Below, piece by piece: positions 16,969 to 25,801 of a DNA stretch of 64,000 nt. This DNA comes from Nibrella saemangeumensis (GTDB lineage: Bacteria; Bacteroidota; Bacteroidia; Cytophagales; Spirosomataceae): NCBI RefSeq assembly GCF_039541915.1, contig NZ_BAABHD010000023.1, forward strand, positions 17,113 to 81,112, written 5' to 3'. Position 1 is the stretch's first letter. The number at the start of each line of letters is the position of its first letter. A program made the translations under genes and the position numbers. Below the pieces are notes generated by a model. It worked only from the letters and a program-made list of their open reading frames with translations. It did no database searches and was not told the origin of the DNA.

Positions 16969-17901
16969 ATGCAAGTACTCATCGACAAACGAACCCAACT
17001 CATCAAAGCCAAAGCCGCCGACTTGGGTTTTGACTTCTGCGGCATTGCCAAAGCCGACTTTCTGGAAGACGAAGCCCCCCGGCTGGAGGCCTGGCTGAAC
17101 CAGAACAGGCACGGCCAGATGAGCTATATGGCCAATCACTTCGACAAGCGGCTCGATCCCCGGCTGCTCGTCGACGGAGCCCAATCCGTTATCACAGTCC
17201 TGCTCAACTATTACCCCGAAGAACGCCTGCCGGAAGGGGAAGATGACTACAAACTCTCCAAATACGCCTACGGTACCGACTACCATTTTGTGCTGAAAGA
17301 TAAGCTAAAAGCGCTGATGGCGTATATCCACGAGGAAATCGGGGAAGTGAACGGCCGGGCCTTTGTCGACTCGGCACCGGTGATGGATAAAGTCTGGGCG
17401 AAACGCGCCGGACTCGGCTGGATCGGTAAACACAGCAACCTGATCAACCGCGACATCGGCAGCTTCTTCTTTATCGGTGAGCTAATCCTGGATCTGGAAC
17501 TGACCTCCGACGGCCCCATTGCCGACTATTGCGGCACCTGCACCCGCTGCGTAGACGCCTGCCCGACGGATGCCATTGTGGAACCGTATGTGGTAGACGG
17601 CAGCAAGTGTATCTCCTACTTTACCATTGAACTAAAAGAAGCTATTCCGGATGAAGTGAAAAGCAAGTTCCAGAACTGGATGTTTGGCTGTGACATCTGC
17701 CAGGACGTCTGCCCCTGGAACCGCTTTGCCCGGCCCCACCAAACGCCGGAGTTTAACCCGCATCCGGCGCTGGAGCAATTTACCAAGGCTGACTGGGAGG
17801 AGATTACGGAAGAAATCTTTCAGGCCATTTTCCGGCGCTCGGCCGTCAAACGCACAAAACTCGCCGGTCTGAAGCGAAATATACAGTTTCTGCGGGAATG
17901 A
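16969..17901 (+). CDS. queG: Epoxyqueuosine reductase QueG
   Basis: QueG performs the last step of queuosine synthesis in tRNA, reducing epoxyqueuosine with cobalamin and two [4Fe-4S] clusters. 310 residues. The cobalamin-binding N-domain includes AKRAGLGWIGKHSNL near residue 142, and the ferredoxin-like cluster motifs are CGTCTRCVDACP (near residue 187) and CDICQDVCPW (near residue 243). Close to the lower end of family length, lacking the C-terminal HEAT-like extension found in some members. Start at ATG 16969; no ATG further upstream fits. It stands alone between grpE (divergent) and the TetR gene. Confidence 0.95.
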   Translation: MQVLIDKRTQLIKAKAADLGFDFCGIAKADFLEDEAPRLEAWLNQNRHGQMSYMANHFDKRLDPRLLVDGAQSVITVLLNYYPEERLPEGEDDYKLSKYAYGTDYHFVLKDKLKALMAYIHEEIGEVNGRAFVDSAPVMDKVWAKRAGLGWIGKHSNLINRDIGSFFFIGELILDLELTSDGPIADYCGTCTRCVDACPTDAIVEPYVVDGSKCISYFTIELKEAIPDEVKSKFQNWMFGCDICQDVCPWNRFARPHQTPEFNPHPALEQFTKADWEEITEEIFQAIFRRSAVKRTKLAGLKRNIQFLRE

Positions 17902-17980
17902 CCGTTCACTAAACGGTTCCTGTCTTTATGGCAATTAATAACTACATTGCTTTCTAGCTTTTTAAATTCTTTACCTGGAT

Positions 17981-18655
17981 ATGCAACGTGACCGTGCTCT
18001 AACGGAACAAAAATTAATTGATGCTGTCGGCCAGATTATTCACACAGATGGTATTGATGAAGTAGGTATCAACCGGATTGCCAACCGGGCTGGGGTCAAT
18101 AAAATTCTGATTTACCGCTATTTCGGTGGGCTGGACGGCCTGATGGACGCTTATGTCAGGCAGGCTAAACCGGTAATCAGCACCCCAATGCTGGATGTGA
18201 ATGCGCTGAAGTCAGCTTCCCTAGAAGAGGTATACAAGACGGCCTGCGAATACATTATTGGCGAGTTCCGACAACTTCGCAAGAATACAGAAGCGCGGGA
18301 ATTTCTGCGCAAAAACCTGTTTGAGCCCGACGCCATTCACAATCCGCTGGGCGTTGAGCGTGAAAAGCAGGCCAATGAAATGATTGAGGGGCTTTCCAAG
18401 CTGATTGGAACCCCCCACGCGCAGGGATTTGCCGCCATCGTTGCCAGTGCTATGATGATGCTTACCTTTTTGTCGCAGCCTAAAAGGGTGATGATGGGTT
18501 TGGACCTGAGTACCGACGAAGCCTGGAGCAAGATTGAAGATGCCCTGCGCCAGATGTTTCGGGGTGCTTACCTGACCACCCGCGAACGACTGGCTAATGC
18601 CAACGGTGACCTCAGAAATGAAGTTTCCACGGCCTCAGGCCAGGAAGTTTCTTAA
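17981..18655 (+). CDS. TetR/AcrR family transcriptional regulator
   Basis: A 224-residue repressor. The N-terminal helix-turn-helix is visible at about residues 25-50 (EVGINRIANRAGVNKILIYR followed by YFGGLDGL). The C-terminal ligand domain has no recognised signature; the last ~20 residues are low-complexity polar. Its end overlaps the end of kynureninase by 21 bases on the opposite strand, an arrangement that could create antisense effects between the two transcripts. The target is not evident; it could act on itself or on the oppositely placed kynU, but no operator was identified. Confidence 0.9.
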   Translation: MQRDRALTEQKLIDAVGQIIHTDGIDEVGINRIANRAGVNKILIYRYFGGLDGLMDAYVRQAKPVISTPMLDVNALKSASLEEVYKTACEYIIGEFRQLRKNTEAREFLRKNLFEPDAIHNPLGVEREKQANEMIEGLSKLIGTPHAQGFAAIVASAMMMLTFLSQPKRVMMGLDLSTDEAWSKIEDALRQMFRGAYLTTRERLANANGDLRNEVSTASGQEVS

Positions 18656-19906
18656 CACCTGACCCACGCGCCAGGCTTCTTCATACGTATTGTAGAGGGG
18701 TGTCGGAGCCAGCCGGATGCAGTCGGGCTCACGCCAGTCGCCGATTATGCCCTGCTCCACCAGCCGGTTAAACAGGGCTTTTCCGTCCCGTTGTACCAGC
18801 AGAGACAACTGACAGCCGCGCTCGGCTGGAGTAGCCGGTGTTATGATTGCCAGCGGATAACCGGAGTCTCGCAGGACAAATTCCAGGAAAGCCGTCAGCT
18901 GCTCACTTTTCCGGCGCAGAGCTTCCATACCCGCTTCGGCGGTAATCTGCAGGGCTGCGTGGTGGACGGCCATGGCCAGTACGGTGGGGGTGCTTAGCTG
19001 CCAGCCGTCGGCACCCGCCATGGGTACAAACCCTTTGGTCATGTCAAACCGGTGTTCCTCATCATAGCCCCACCAGCCGGCCAGCCGGGGTAAATTTGCC
19101 TGGTGGTGTTTTTCATGAACGAAGACGCCTGATACGCCCCCCGGCCCGGAGTTCAGGTATTTATAAGAGCACCAGAAGGCAAAATCAACCTGCCAGTCGT
19201 GCAACTGCAACGGAACATTACCGATGGCATGGGCCAGGTCAAACCCGACCGGCACACCCACTTCGTGCGCCTTTTGGGCAATGGCCGCCATGTCGAAGAC
19301 CTGTCCGGTATAATAATGCAGGCCGCTCATCAGCACGAGCGCCAGCGTATCGCGGTGTTCATCAATAGCGTGCAGAATATCGGCCATCCGCCACGTATAT
19401 TCGCCCTCCCTCGGGAATACCTCCACCAGTACCTGGTCCGGATTCAGCCCTCTGGATGTTATGTGAGTTTCGAGCGCGTACTGGTCCGACGGAAAATCGC
19501 CCCCGATGGTCAGGATTTTGGTGCGCTGCCCGGCAGGCTGGTAAAATGAAGTCAGCATCAGGTGCATATTCACCGTCAGGTTGTTCATGGGCACCACTTC
19601 GGAGGGGTTGGCCCCCACGATTTGCGCCAAGGGTTCTTTGCAGCGTTTGTGAACGCTCAGCCAGGGGGTATCCTCCGAGTGGTCGGGCCGCATAAACCAG
19701 CCTTCTACGGCCAGATGCTGCCAGACAGTTAGTTCCCGGCCTAGGGCCTCCCGGGCGGTTTTGGGTTGCAGACCGAGGGAGTTGCCGCAGAAGTAGATCA
19801 GGTCTTTGCCCTCGGCTTGCGGGATCAGGAAGCGGTCGCGGAAGGGTCGGAGTGGATCGGCCTGGTCGAGTTGCTGAGCGACGTGCAATGAATTTTCGAA
19901 GGTCAT
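18635..19906 (-). CDS. kynU: Kynureninase
   Basis: PLP-dependent kynureninase, splitting kynurenine (or 3-hydroxykynurenine) into anthranilate (or 3-hydroxyanthranilate) and alanine. 423 residues, the normal length. Seen: the N-terminal YFCGNSLGLQPKTAREAL, the PLP-lysine segment SYKYLNSGPGG (near residue 230) and WWGYDEEHRFDM after it. Other kynurenine-pathway genes (tryptophan dioxygenase, formamidase, monooxygenase) are not nearby, so it depends on unlinked genes. It is convergent with the TetR gene, overlapping it by 21 bases, and divergent from the methyltransferase gene. Confidence 0.96.
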   Translation of the reverse strand: MTFENSLHVAQQLDQADPLRPFRDRFLIPQAEGKDLIYFCGNSLGLQPKTAREALGRELTVWQHLAVEGWFMRPDHSEDTPWLSVHKRCKEPLAQIVGANPSEVVPMNNLTVNMHLMLTSFYQPAGQRTKILTIGGDFPSDQYALETHITSRGLNPDQVLVEVFPREGEYTWRMADILHAIDEHRDTLALVLMSGLHYYTGQVFDMAAIAQKAHEVGVPVGFDLAHAIGNVPLQLHDWQVDFAFWCSYKYLNSGPGGVSGVFVHEKHHQANLPRLAGWWGYDEEHRFDMTKGFVPMAGADGWQLSTPTVLAMAVHHAALQITAEAGMEALRRKSEQLTAFLEFVLRDSGYPLAIITPATPAERGCQLSLLVQRDGKALFNRLVEQGIIGDWREPDCIRLAPTPLYNTYEEAWRVGQVLRNFLA

Positions 19907-20000
19907 AGAGTAGCGTACGTTGGCGGCAAATGTAAAGCAATTGATCGGTAAAGCTTGTCACCGGATGTTTACTCCTCCTTTACGGAACGCCCCTATTTAC

Positions 20001-20008
20001 TACTTTTG
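20001..20008 (+). promoter_or_regulatory. Bacteroidota -7 promoter element
   Basis: TACTTTTG matches TAnnTTTG exactly and lies 17 bases before the methyltransferase ATG at 20026, implying a very short leader. Confidence 0.6.
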
Positions 20009-20025
20009 TGTTTTCTTAAGTACTC

Positions 20026-20985
20026 ATGACGTGTCGGATTTGTGGCAATACTGAAAACAATACCGTGTACCACCCACGGGAAATGATGTTAGGGCTTCGC
20101 GAAGTGTTCACCTACTTCCAGTGCAGCCAGTGCCAGTGCTTACAGATTGAAACCATTCCGGCCAACCTCGCCCGCTTCTACCCCACCGAATACAATGGTT
20201 TCGAAGCGCCCCGCAGTCATATCTTTCAGGGAATAAAAGGTGCTTTCCGCAAAAACCGCTACCAGGCTGCGTTGTTTCCTGACGGACTTATCTCCGGCCT
20301 GATGAACAGCCTCTTTCCGGCCGGACAGTACCAGCACCTGGGAAAACTGGGGCTCACGCGTTCGACCCGGATCATCGACATCGGCTGCGGCCGGGGCAGT
20401 TACCTATACCCGCTGTACGAACTGGGCATGAAAAACGTGCAGGGAGCCGATCCCTTTATTCCGGCCACCATCACCTACCCCAACGGCTACCGGGTGCAGA
20501 AGAGTTTCGTCTATGAAGTGGGGGGCGAATGGGATATCATCCTGTACAACCACTCCTTTGAGCATGTGCCGGACCCACTGGAAAATCTACAGGCCGTCTA
20601 CCGCCTGCTGGCCCCCAATGGTACCTGCCTGATCCGGATTCCGACGGTATCGTCATACGCCTGGGAACACTACCGCACCGACTGGTTTCAGTTGGACGCG
20701 CCCCGTCACCTCTTCCTCCATTCGGTGCAGAGCATGAAGCTGCTGGCGGAACAGGCCAGTCTGACCCTGACTGCGGTAGAATACGACTCCGACCATGCCC
20801 AGTTCATCCACAGCGAAAAGTACAGGAACAACATTGCCATGTACGAAGATGCATCGGCGCTGTACGGTTCTACACTGAAGCGAAAACTGACTAAACTAAA
20901 CTACGCGAAACAGGCCAGAACGCTGAACCAGACCAATCAGGGCGACCAGGCCATCTTCTATTTAAAGAAGGTACAGGGGGTATGA
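20026..20985 (+). CDS. Class I SAM-dependent methyltransferase with N-terminal Cys4 motif
   Basis: A 319-residue methyltransferase. The N-terminus has paired cysteines, CRIC at residues 3-6 and CSQC at about 33-36, probably a zinc ribbon. The SAM-binding glycine loop is RIIDIGCGRGSYLY near residue 114, and NHSFEHVPDPLENLQ near residue 173 is the usual post-II motif of methyltransferases acting on sugars or small molecules. The Cys4-plus-methyltransferase layout is found in proteins tied to polysaccharide synthesis, but no such cluster is adjacent. Substrate not assignable. Confidence 0.88.
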   Translation: MTCRICGNTENNTVYHPREMMLGLREVFTYFQCSQCQCLQIETIPANLARFYPTEYNGFEAPRSHIFQGIKGAFRKNRYQAALFPDGLISGLMNSLFPAGQYQHLGKLGLTRSTRIIDIGCGRGSYLYPLYELGMKNVQGADPFIPATITYPNGYRVQKSFVYEVGGEWDIILYNHSFEHVPDPLENLQAVYRLLAPNGTCLIRIPTVSSYAWEHYRTDWFQLDAPRHLFLHSVQSMKLLAEQASLTLTAVEYDSDHAQFIHSEKYRNNIAMYEDASALYGSTLKRKLTKLNYAKQARTLNQTNQGDQAIFYLKKVQGV

Positions 20986-21050
20986 TCCGGGCGAGTGGTA
21001 GAATTGGCTGACCAACTGCTTTTAGAGTAAAGCGTTACCCACTTGTCTCT

Positions 21051-22745
21051 ATGTTGCTGAACGTAAAAGCCACCGCCCAGAATACCTACGATGCCATTGT
21101 TGTTGGCTCCGGCATCAGCGGAGGCTGGGCCGCTAAGGAACTCACCCAAAAAGGCCTGAAAACCTTACTGCTGGAGCGGGGCCGGGATGTAAAACACGTC
21201 ACCGACTACCCCACTGCCCAGCAGGCCCCCTGGGATATGGCCCACCACGGCCGTCTGTCGCTGAACGAGAGCGAGAAATACCGGCTGACGATGCGGAATT
21301 ATGGCGTTAACGAGGGCAACAAGCACTTTTACGTTGATGAACAGGAAAGCCCCTATGTGCAGACCCGTAACGAAGTATTTGTCTGGCCACGGGGTCATCA
21401 GGTGGGAGGGCGTTCGCTGACGTGGGGTCGGCAGGTATACCGGTGGAGTGACCTTGACTTTGAAGCCAATCTGAAAGATGGAGCCGGAGTCGACTGGCCT
21501 ATCCGTTACAAAGACATTGAACCCTGGTACCGCTATGTCGAGAAGTTTGTCGGCGTCAGCGGCACCAAAGAGAACATGCCGCATCTGCCGGACAGTGATT
21601 ACATTGCACCCATGCAGATGAACTGCCTGGAAAAGCACGTAGCCGGGCAGGTGCAGCAACTGTACGGCGACCGCCGGATCATTATTGGCCGGGTAGCCAA
21701 CCTGACGCAGCCGGTGGGTAATCGGGGGCTCTGCCAGTTCCGCAATATGTGCGACCGGGGTTGTCCGTTTGGCGGCTATTTCAGCAGCAATGCGGCTACT
21801 ATACCCGTTGCCATGCAAACCGGCCGGCTAACCCTACGCCCGCAGAGCATCGTGCTGAATGTGCTGTACGACGAGAAAACCAAACGGGCCAAAGGGGTAA
21901 CAGTGCTCGATGCCGAAACCGGCAAAACCTACGAATATTTCGCCAAAGTCATTTTCCTGAACGCCAGCACCATCAGCACGGCCATGATTCTGCTCAACTC
22001 CGTCTCAGACCGGTTCCCGAATGGGCTGGGTAACGATTCCGGCGAATTGGGGCATAACCTGATGACGCACCACAAAACGCAGGTGAACGGCCGCTACGAA
22101 GGCTTTGCCGACCAGTACTATTACGGCCGCCGGGCCAATGGCATTTACGTGCCCCGCTTCCGGAACGTCACCGACAAACACCCCCATTTTACCAGGGGCT
22201 ACAACTACCAGGGTGGAGCCTCCCGCCCCCGCAACAATCCGGCTGATGGCCCTGGCTTTGGGGCGGAACTGAAAGAATTTGTATCCCGGCCGGCCGACCA
22301 CTGGACCATGTCGCTTACTTCATTTGGTGAGCAGTTACCGGACCACGGTAATTTTGTCAGACCCAGCCAAACGGTGAAGGATAAATGGGGCGTATCGGTG
22401 CCGGAAATTCACTTTGAGTGGAAAGACAACGAGCGGCAAATGTCGAAAGACGCCATGAACCAGGCCGTCGAAATCCTTGAAAAAACCGGCTTTAAAGACG
22501 TACGCATCACCATCGGCAATCCGGAACCGATGTCGACGGTACACGAGATGGGTACCGCCCGCATGGGCCGCGACCCGAAAACCTCGGTGCTGAACGCCCG
22601 TAATCAGCTGCACGCCGTCCCGAACGTCTTTGTCACCGACGGGGCCTGCATGACCTCATGCTCCAGCGTAAACCCCTCGCTGACCTACATGGCCCTCACC
22701 GCCCGCGCCTGCGATTATGCCGTAAAAACGCTGAAGCAGTCGTAG
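21051..22745 (+). CDS. GMC family FAD-dependent oxidoreductase
   Basis: A 564-residue flavoprotein. The FAD Rossmann loop is DAIVVGSGISGGWAAKEL (residues 13-30), and the C-terminal GMC signature is CSSVNPSLTYMALTARAC (near residue 536). A Cys-containing segment CDRGCPFGGYFSS near residue 235 is typical of the gluconate/sugar dehydrogenase-like branch. This branch usually works with a small subunit and a cytochrome; neither lies nearby. The first ~10 residues are not a clear signal peptide, so location is uncertain. The protein ends 6 bases before the convergent Kelch gene stop. Confidence 0.9.
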   Translation: MLLNVKATAQNTYDAIVVGSGISGGWAAKELTQKGLKTLLLERGRDVKHVTDYPTAQQAPWDMAHHGRLSLNESEKYRLTMRNYGVNEGNKHFYVDEQESPYVQTRNEVFVWPRGHQVGGRSLTWGRQVYRWSDLDFEANLKDGAGVDWPIRYKDIEPWYRYVEKFVGVSGTKENMPHLPDSDYIAPMQMNCLEKHVAGQVQQLYGDRRIIIGRVANLTQPVGNRGLCQFRNMCDRGCPFGGYFSSNAATIPVAMQTGRLTLRPQSIVLNVLYDEKTKRAKGVTVLDAETGKTYEYFAKVIFLNASTISTAMILLNSVSDRFPNGLGNDSGELGHNLMTHHKTQVNGRYEGFADQYYYGRRANGIYVPRFRNVTDKHPHFTRGYNYQGGASRPRNNPADGPGFGAELKEFVSRPADHWTMSLTSFGEQLPDHGNFVRPSQTVKDKWGVSVPEIHFEWKDNERQMSKDAMNQAVEILEKTGFKDVRITIGNPEPMSTVHEMGTARMGRDPKTSVLNARNQLHAVPNVFVTDGACMTSCSSVNPSLTYMALTARACDYAVKTLKQS

Positions 22746-22751
22746 CCGGAA

Positions 22752-23978
22752 TTAATTAAGTTTCAAAGTCCAGACCTCTTTATTTCTCACGCCATTCTGG
22801 TCACTGCCCAATCCGAGATAAAATGTGTTACCGATGGAAAAGCCAACAGCCCCGATCTGTACCGGTGGAGCATTGGATTGAGCCGAGGGCAGTAGTTCCC
22901 AGTTATCATTTTTGTACTCATAGATCTGGGTATTACTCTCTGTAAAACCAAAGGTGCGGCCTGCCAAATGTACAAATCTTATTATTGAACGAGACATATC
23001 GGGCCTGCCATCAAACTTGGTCGCTGAGTTAGGGTTAAATTCAACAAAGGACAGGGGGAATGAAACAATATCATTACTGACCAGCGCTCCCCCACCGATA
23101 ATGCATTTGCCGTTATAAGGGAACATAACGGGCCCCAGGCGACCATCCAATCGGCTTCCCATTCCCGTAGCCGGGATCAGAGCCGATGATCCGGCTGACA
23201 TATTATATTCCAATAGCCCGGTCTGAGCAACAGACTGGCTCCCGTCATTGGTTTGACCAACGCCGATATATGCTTTATCCCCCAGCACACAGGCCGAACA
23301 AAACGTACGATTCATCCGGGAATCCGTTCGGGTTGCCCACTGATCAGTTGATTGGTTGTATACCAGCACTTCTCCCGGAACCGCCTGCTTGACGGTAAAC
23401 ATTCCTGTCAGATAACCAATATTGTTGTAAGCAAAACCAGTTGCATAAGCTCCTCTTCTGGGTAAGCTTCGCTTTAGATTCCACCGGTTTGCTCCGGCAT
23501 CAAACTCCCAGAGTTCATCCGTCTGATTCTCCCCACCCAAGTTTCCCCCTGCCAGGTATGCCTTATTTCCAATGACGAAAACCCCGGCATCTGAACGCGG
23601 AAGGCCGGGAAAGTCGGCAATCCGCTGCCAGACAAAATTGAGGGATGACGAACTGATTGTAACCGTCTGCTGAGCGGTATTACTTCCCCCAGGGCTATTG
23701 GCCGTTAGCTTAACGGTAAACGTACCGGCCTGGGTATATTGCTTGGAAGGATTAGTCTGCGTAGAGGTACTGCCATCACCAAAGTCCCACTCATAAGAAG
23801 TAGCATTGGTCGATTCATTGGTAAATGTCACGGTGCAGGTTGCAATGCAGTTATTGTTCGATACTGTGAACTTAGCCACGGGTGGACCGGAGATTAACTG
23901 TTTTGGCTCCAGGCTCCATTTAGAGCATCCGCCTGCGAAACCGGCAAACAGCACAAGAAGATAAAGGTAGGATCTCAT
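22752..23978 (-). CDS. PKD and Kelch-repeat lipoprotein
   Basis: A 408-residue surface or periplasmic lipoprotein. Signal and lipobox are at the start (FAGFAGGC, Cys at about residue 18). A PKD domain follows (near residues 34-110, with YEWDFGDGST), then Kelch-type repeats forming a beta-propeller (WQRIADFPGLPRSDA, AYLAGGNLGG, LWEFDAGANRW, VYNQSTDQW, IYEYKNDNWELL). Such proteins bind partners or glycans. It is last in the minus-strand run of three genes with 41-base gaps starting at 25665, hence likely co-transcribed with the active caspase-like protein; that linkage is inference. Confidence 0.85.
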   Translation of the reverse strand: MRSYLYLLVLFAGFAGGCSKWSLEPKQLISGPPVAKFTVSNNNCIATCTVTFTNESTNATSYEWDFGDGSTSTQTNPSKQYTQAGTFTVKLTANSPGGSNTAQQTVTISSSSLNFVWQRIADFPGLPRSDAGVFVIGNKAYLAGGNLGGENQTDELWEFDAGANRWNLKRSLPRRGAYATGFAYNNIGYLTGMFTVKQAVPGEVLVYNQSTDQWATRTDSRMNRTFCSACVLGDKAYIGVGQTNDGSQSVAQTGLLEYNMSAGSSALIPATGMGSRLDGRLGPVMFPYNGKCIIGGGALVSNDIVSFPLSFVEFNPNSATKFDGRPDMSRSIIRFVHLAGRTFGFTESNTQIYEYKNDNWELLPSAQSNAPPVQIGAVGFSIGNTFYLGLGSDQNGVRNKEVWTLKLN

Positions 23979-24019
23979 GGTGAAGGAGTCTGTAAGAATG
24001 AATAGCAGGACGGAAGATT

Positions 24020-24853
24020 CTATTTACGGTAGAAGTAAAAATCACCAACCAGCGACGATGACTCCCAGGGTGTTTGCTTACGATCACTTTTCTGGGTCAC
24101 TTCGATACGCACCTGCTTAAATACTTCCTCAATGGTCAGATTAGGCTGCCTGACTACCCTGAGGAAGGCCTGCGTGTACAAGCCGTTACGTCCTGATCCG
24201 TCGGCCGCCGTCTGACCCGGCGCCGTTGAGTAGGCGATATATGTACCCTGCGGAGCCATCATAGAGGCTAGTCCTTTGTTGTCTCCACCCCGGCTCAGAC
24301 TCCGGGTAAACGGATTGTTGCGACACGCATCCAGTACCACAATGTTGGTGCGGGTGCGGGCTTCTTCCATCTTTGCCACGATGCGCTCGGCTGGTTCACA
24401 CTCATAAGCAATGTCAGCCTCACTGCGGGGATCAGCATCAACCGGTACCAGGTAGTTCGTTCCATTGTGCTGAACGCCATGGCCGGCGTAGTAAAACATA
24501 CCTACCTGGTAATGTGCCAACTGCTCACCGAAATCTTTCACAGCCTGATTGATACCACGCTTGTCCAGATCGGTCCGCAACATAACGGTAAAGCCAACCT
24601 CCTCCAGCGATTTGGCCACATCCTGGGCGTCGTTCACCGCATTCATCAGCCGGCTTGCACCCGGATAGCTGGCGTTACCGATCACCAGAGCCAGGCGTTT
24701 CTCGGCCACCGTAGATGTCCTGGCCGGTTCAGCGAACAGTTCGCTGGTGTTTAAGAGCTTAGAGTTACTCTTAAAGGTATCTATCTTTTTCTCCTGTCCC
24801 CAGACAGGAAACGACAGTCCGAACACAGCAAGATAAATGAGAAAACGTGTCAT
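24020..24853 (-). CDS. Exported caspase-like (C14) protein, intact His/Cys dyad
   Basis: A 277-residue protein with a signal peptide (AVFGLSFPVWGQ, cleaved near residue 20) and a caspase-fold peptidase domain from about residue 52. The dyad His125 (FYYAGHGVQ) and Cys177 (VVLDACRNNP) are both present, in the metacaspase/paracaspase-like C14B style; the family cleaves after basic or acidic residues. The gene is 41 bases behind 24895-25665 and 41 bases ahead of the Kelch lipoprotein. It is clearly paralogous to 25802-26644, sharing an N-terminal motif IDTFKS.SK.LNTS and most of the C-terminus. Substrate unknown; periplasmic from the signal. Confidence 0.92.
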   Translation of the reverse strand: MTRFLIYLAVFGLSFPVWGQEKKIDTFKSNSKLLNTSELFAEPARTSTVAEKRLALVIGNASYPGASRLMNAVNDAQDVAKSLEEVGFTVMLRTDLDKRGINQAVKDFGEQLAHYQVGMFYYAGHGVQHNGTNYLVPVDADPRSEADIAYECEPAERIVAKMEEARTRTNIVVLDACRNNPFTRSLSRGGDNKGLASMMAPQGTYIAYSTAPGQTAADGSGRNGLYTQAFLRVVRQPNLTIEEVFKQVRIEVTQKSDRKQTPWESSSLVGDFYFYRK

Positions 24854-24894
24854 AGGATCTATCTGGTGAGCAAAAGCAGGCTGGTTCCGTTAGG

Positions 24895-25665
24895 TTAAAA
24901 CGTTCTGGCCAAACCCAGTGTAGGTATCCGCGTACCTGGCTGCAGGTTAAGCGACATGATCGTGTGTTTGGGTTTCTTTACCACCCTGTACACTACATTA
25001 GCAACCGCCAGTGCCGCTGCCGCTCCGGCTACGACGTAAAACGTCCCTTTGCGACGGTCAACCTGCGCCTTTAACTGATTATATCGGGCCAGTTCCGCCT
25101 GATCGGCCACCTCTCTGGGAGCGGCATTGTATTCGTTAACATCTTTGTTGATACCAGAGGCCAGAATGAAGCTATAAACAGCCAGCCCTCCCGTGGCTAC
25201 CCAGCCGGCAATCGGCAGAATAGCTGGTTTTACAGCCTCCGACCCCGGTAGAGAAGTAGCAGGGCGACTTTGAGCCGGCTGAGCGGATTCCGGCCGCGGA
25301 GTGGCTTTGGTAACCGGGATGGTCCGCGCCAGCCGGATAATCACCTGCACATCTTCGTTCAGTTTTATATTGTCGCGCAAAACGTCCCAGTACACAGTCT
25401 TGTTCAGGCCGGGCCGCAGTCTTTTACCTACATCGCCGGTAACGGTCAATGGCCGGATCGTAGCGCCGGAGGCAGTTTGTAACTCAACATACAGAGAATC
25501 CTCCGGCTGTACACTGGGCAGGTCATACTCAATAACCACCTTACGCAGGGTGTTATCAATACGAAAGCGGATGTTGGTTGCAGACGATTGTTGCTGCGCA
25601 CAGGCAACAAAAGCCCATAGAAGGATGCCTATATTGAGTGAACCGACGCGTATCAGGTGTTTCAT
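24895..25665 (-). CDS. Membrane-anchored protein with N-terminal beta domain, unknown function
   Basis: A 256-residue exported protein: signal peptide (LLWAFVACAQ), a beta-rich domain at about residues 28-120 (FRIDNTLRKVVIEYDLPSVQ and GDVGKRLRPGLNKTVYWDVL), a Pro/Ser/Thr linker, and two membrane segments near residues 148-168 and 206-224. Domains like the first one are found in Spirosoma-type genomes next to caspase-like and formylglycine-generating-enzyme-like proteins. Its placement between two caspase paralogues, 41 bases ahead of the active one, suggests a scaffold or anchor; this is inference. Confidence 0.65.
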   Translation of the reverse strand: MKHLIRVGSLNIGILLWAFVACAQQQSSATNIRFRIDNTLRKVVIEYDLPSVQPEDSLYVELQTASGATIRPLTVTGDVGKRLRPGLNKTVYWDVLRDNIKLNEDVQVIIRLARTIPVTKATPRPESAQPAQSRPATSLPGSEAVKPAILPIAGWVATGGLAVYSFILASGINKDVNEYNAAPREVADQAELARYNQLKAQVDRRKGTFYVVAGAAAALAVANVVYRVVKKPKHTIMSLNLQPGTRIPTLGLARTF

Positions 25666-25801
25666 AGGACGTTGTAGTTAGACCACCTTATCTGTTTTAC
25701 CCACTATGAACCTTCGCCTACTTGTTTTATTACTCCATCGCCATCAATCTATTACTAAACTAATACCCTTCAGACTTTAAAGCAAGCTAATGTCCGGCCA
25801 C

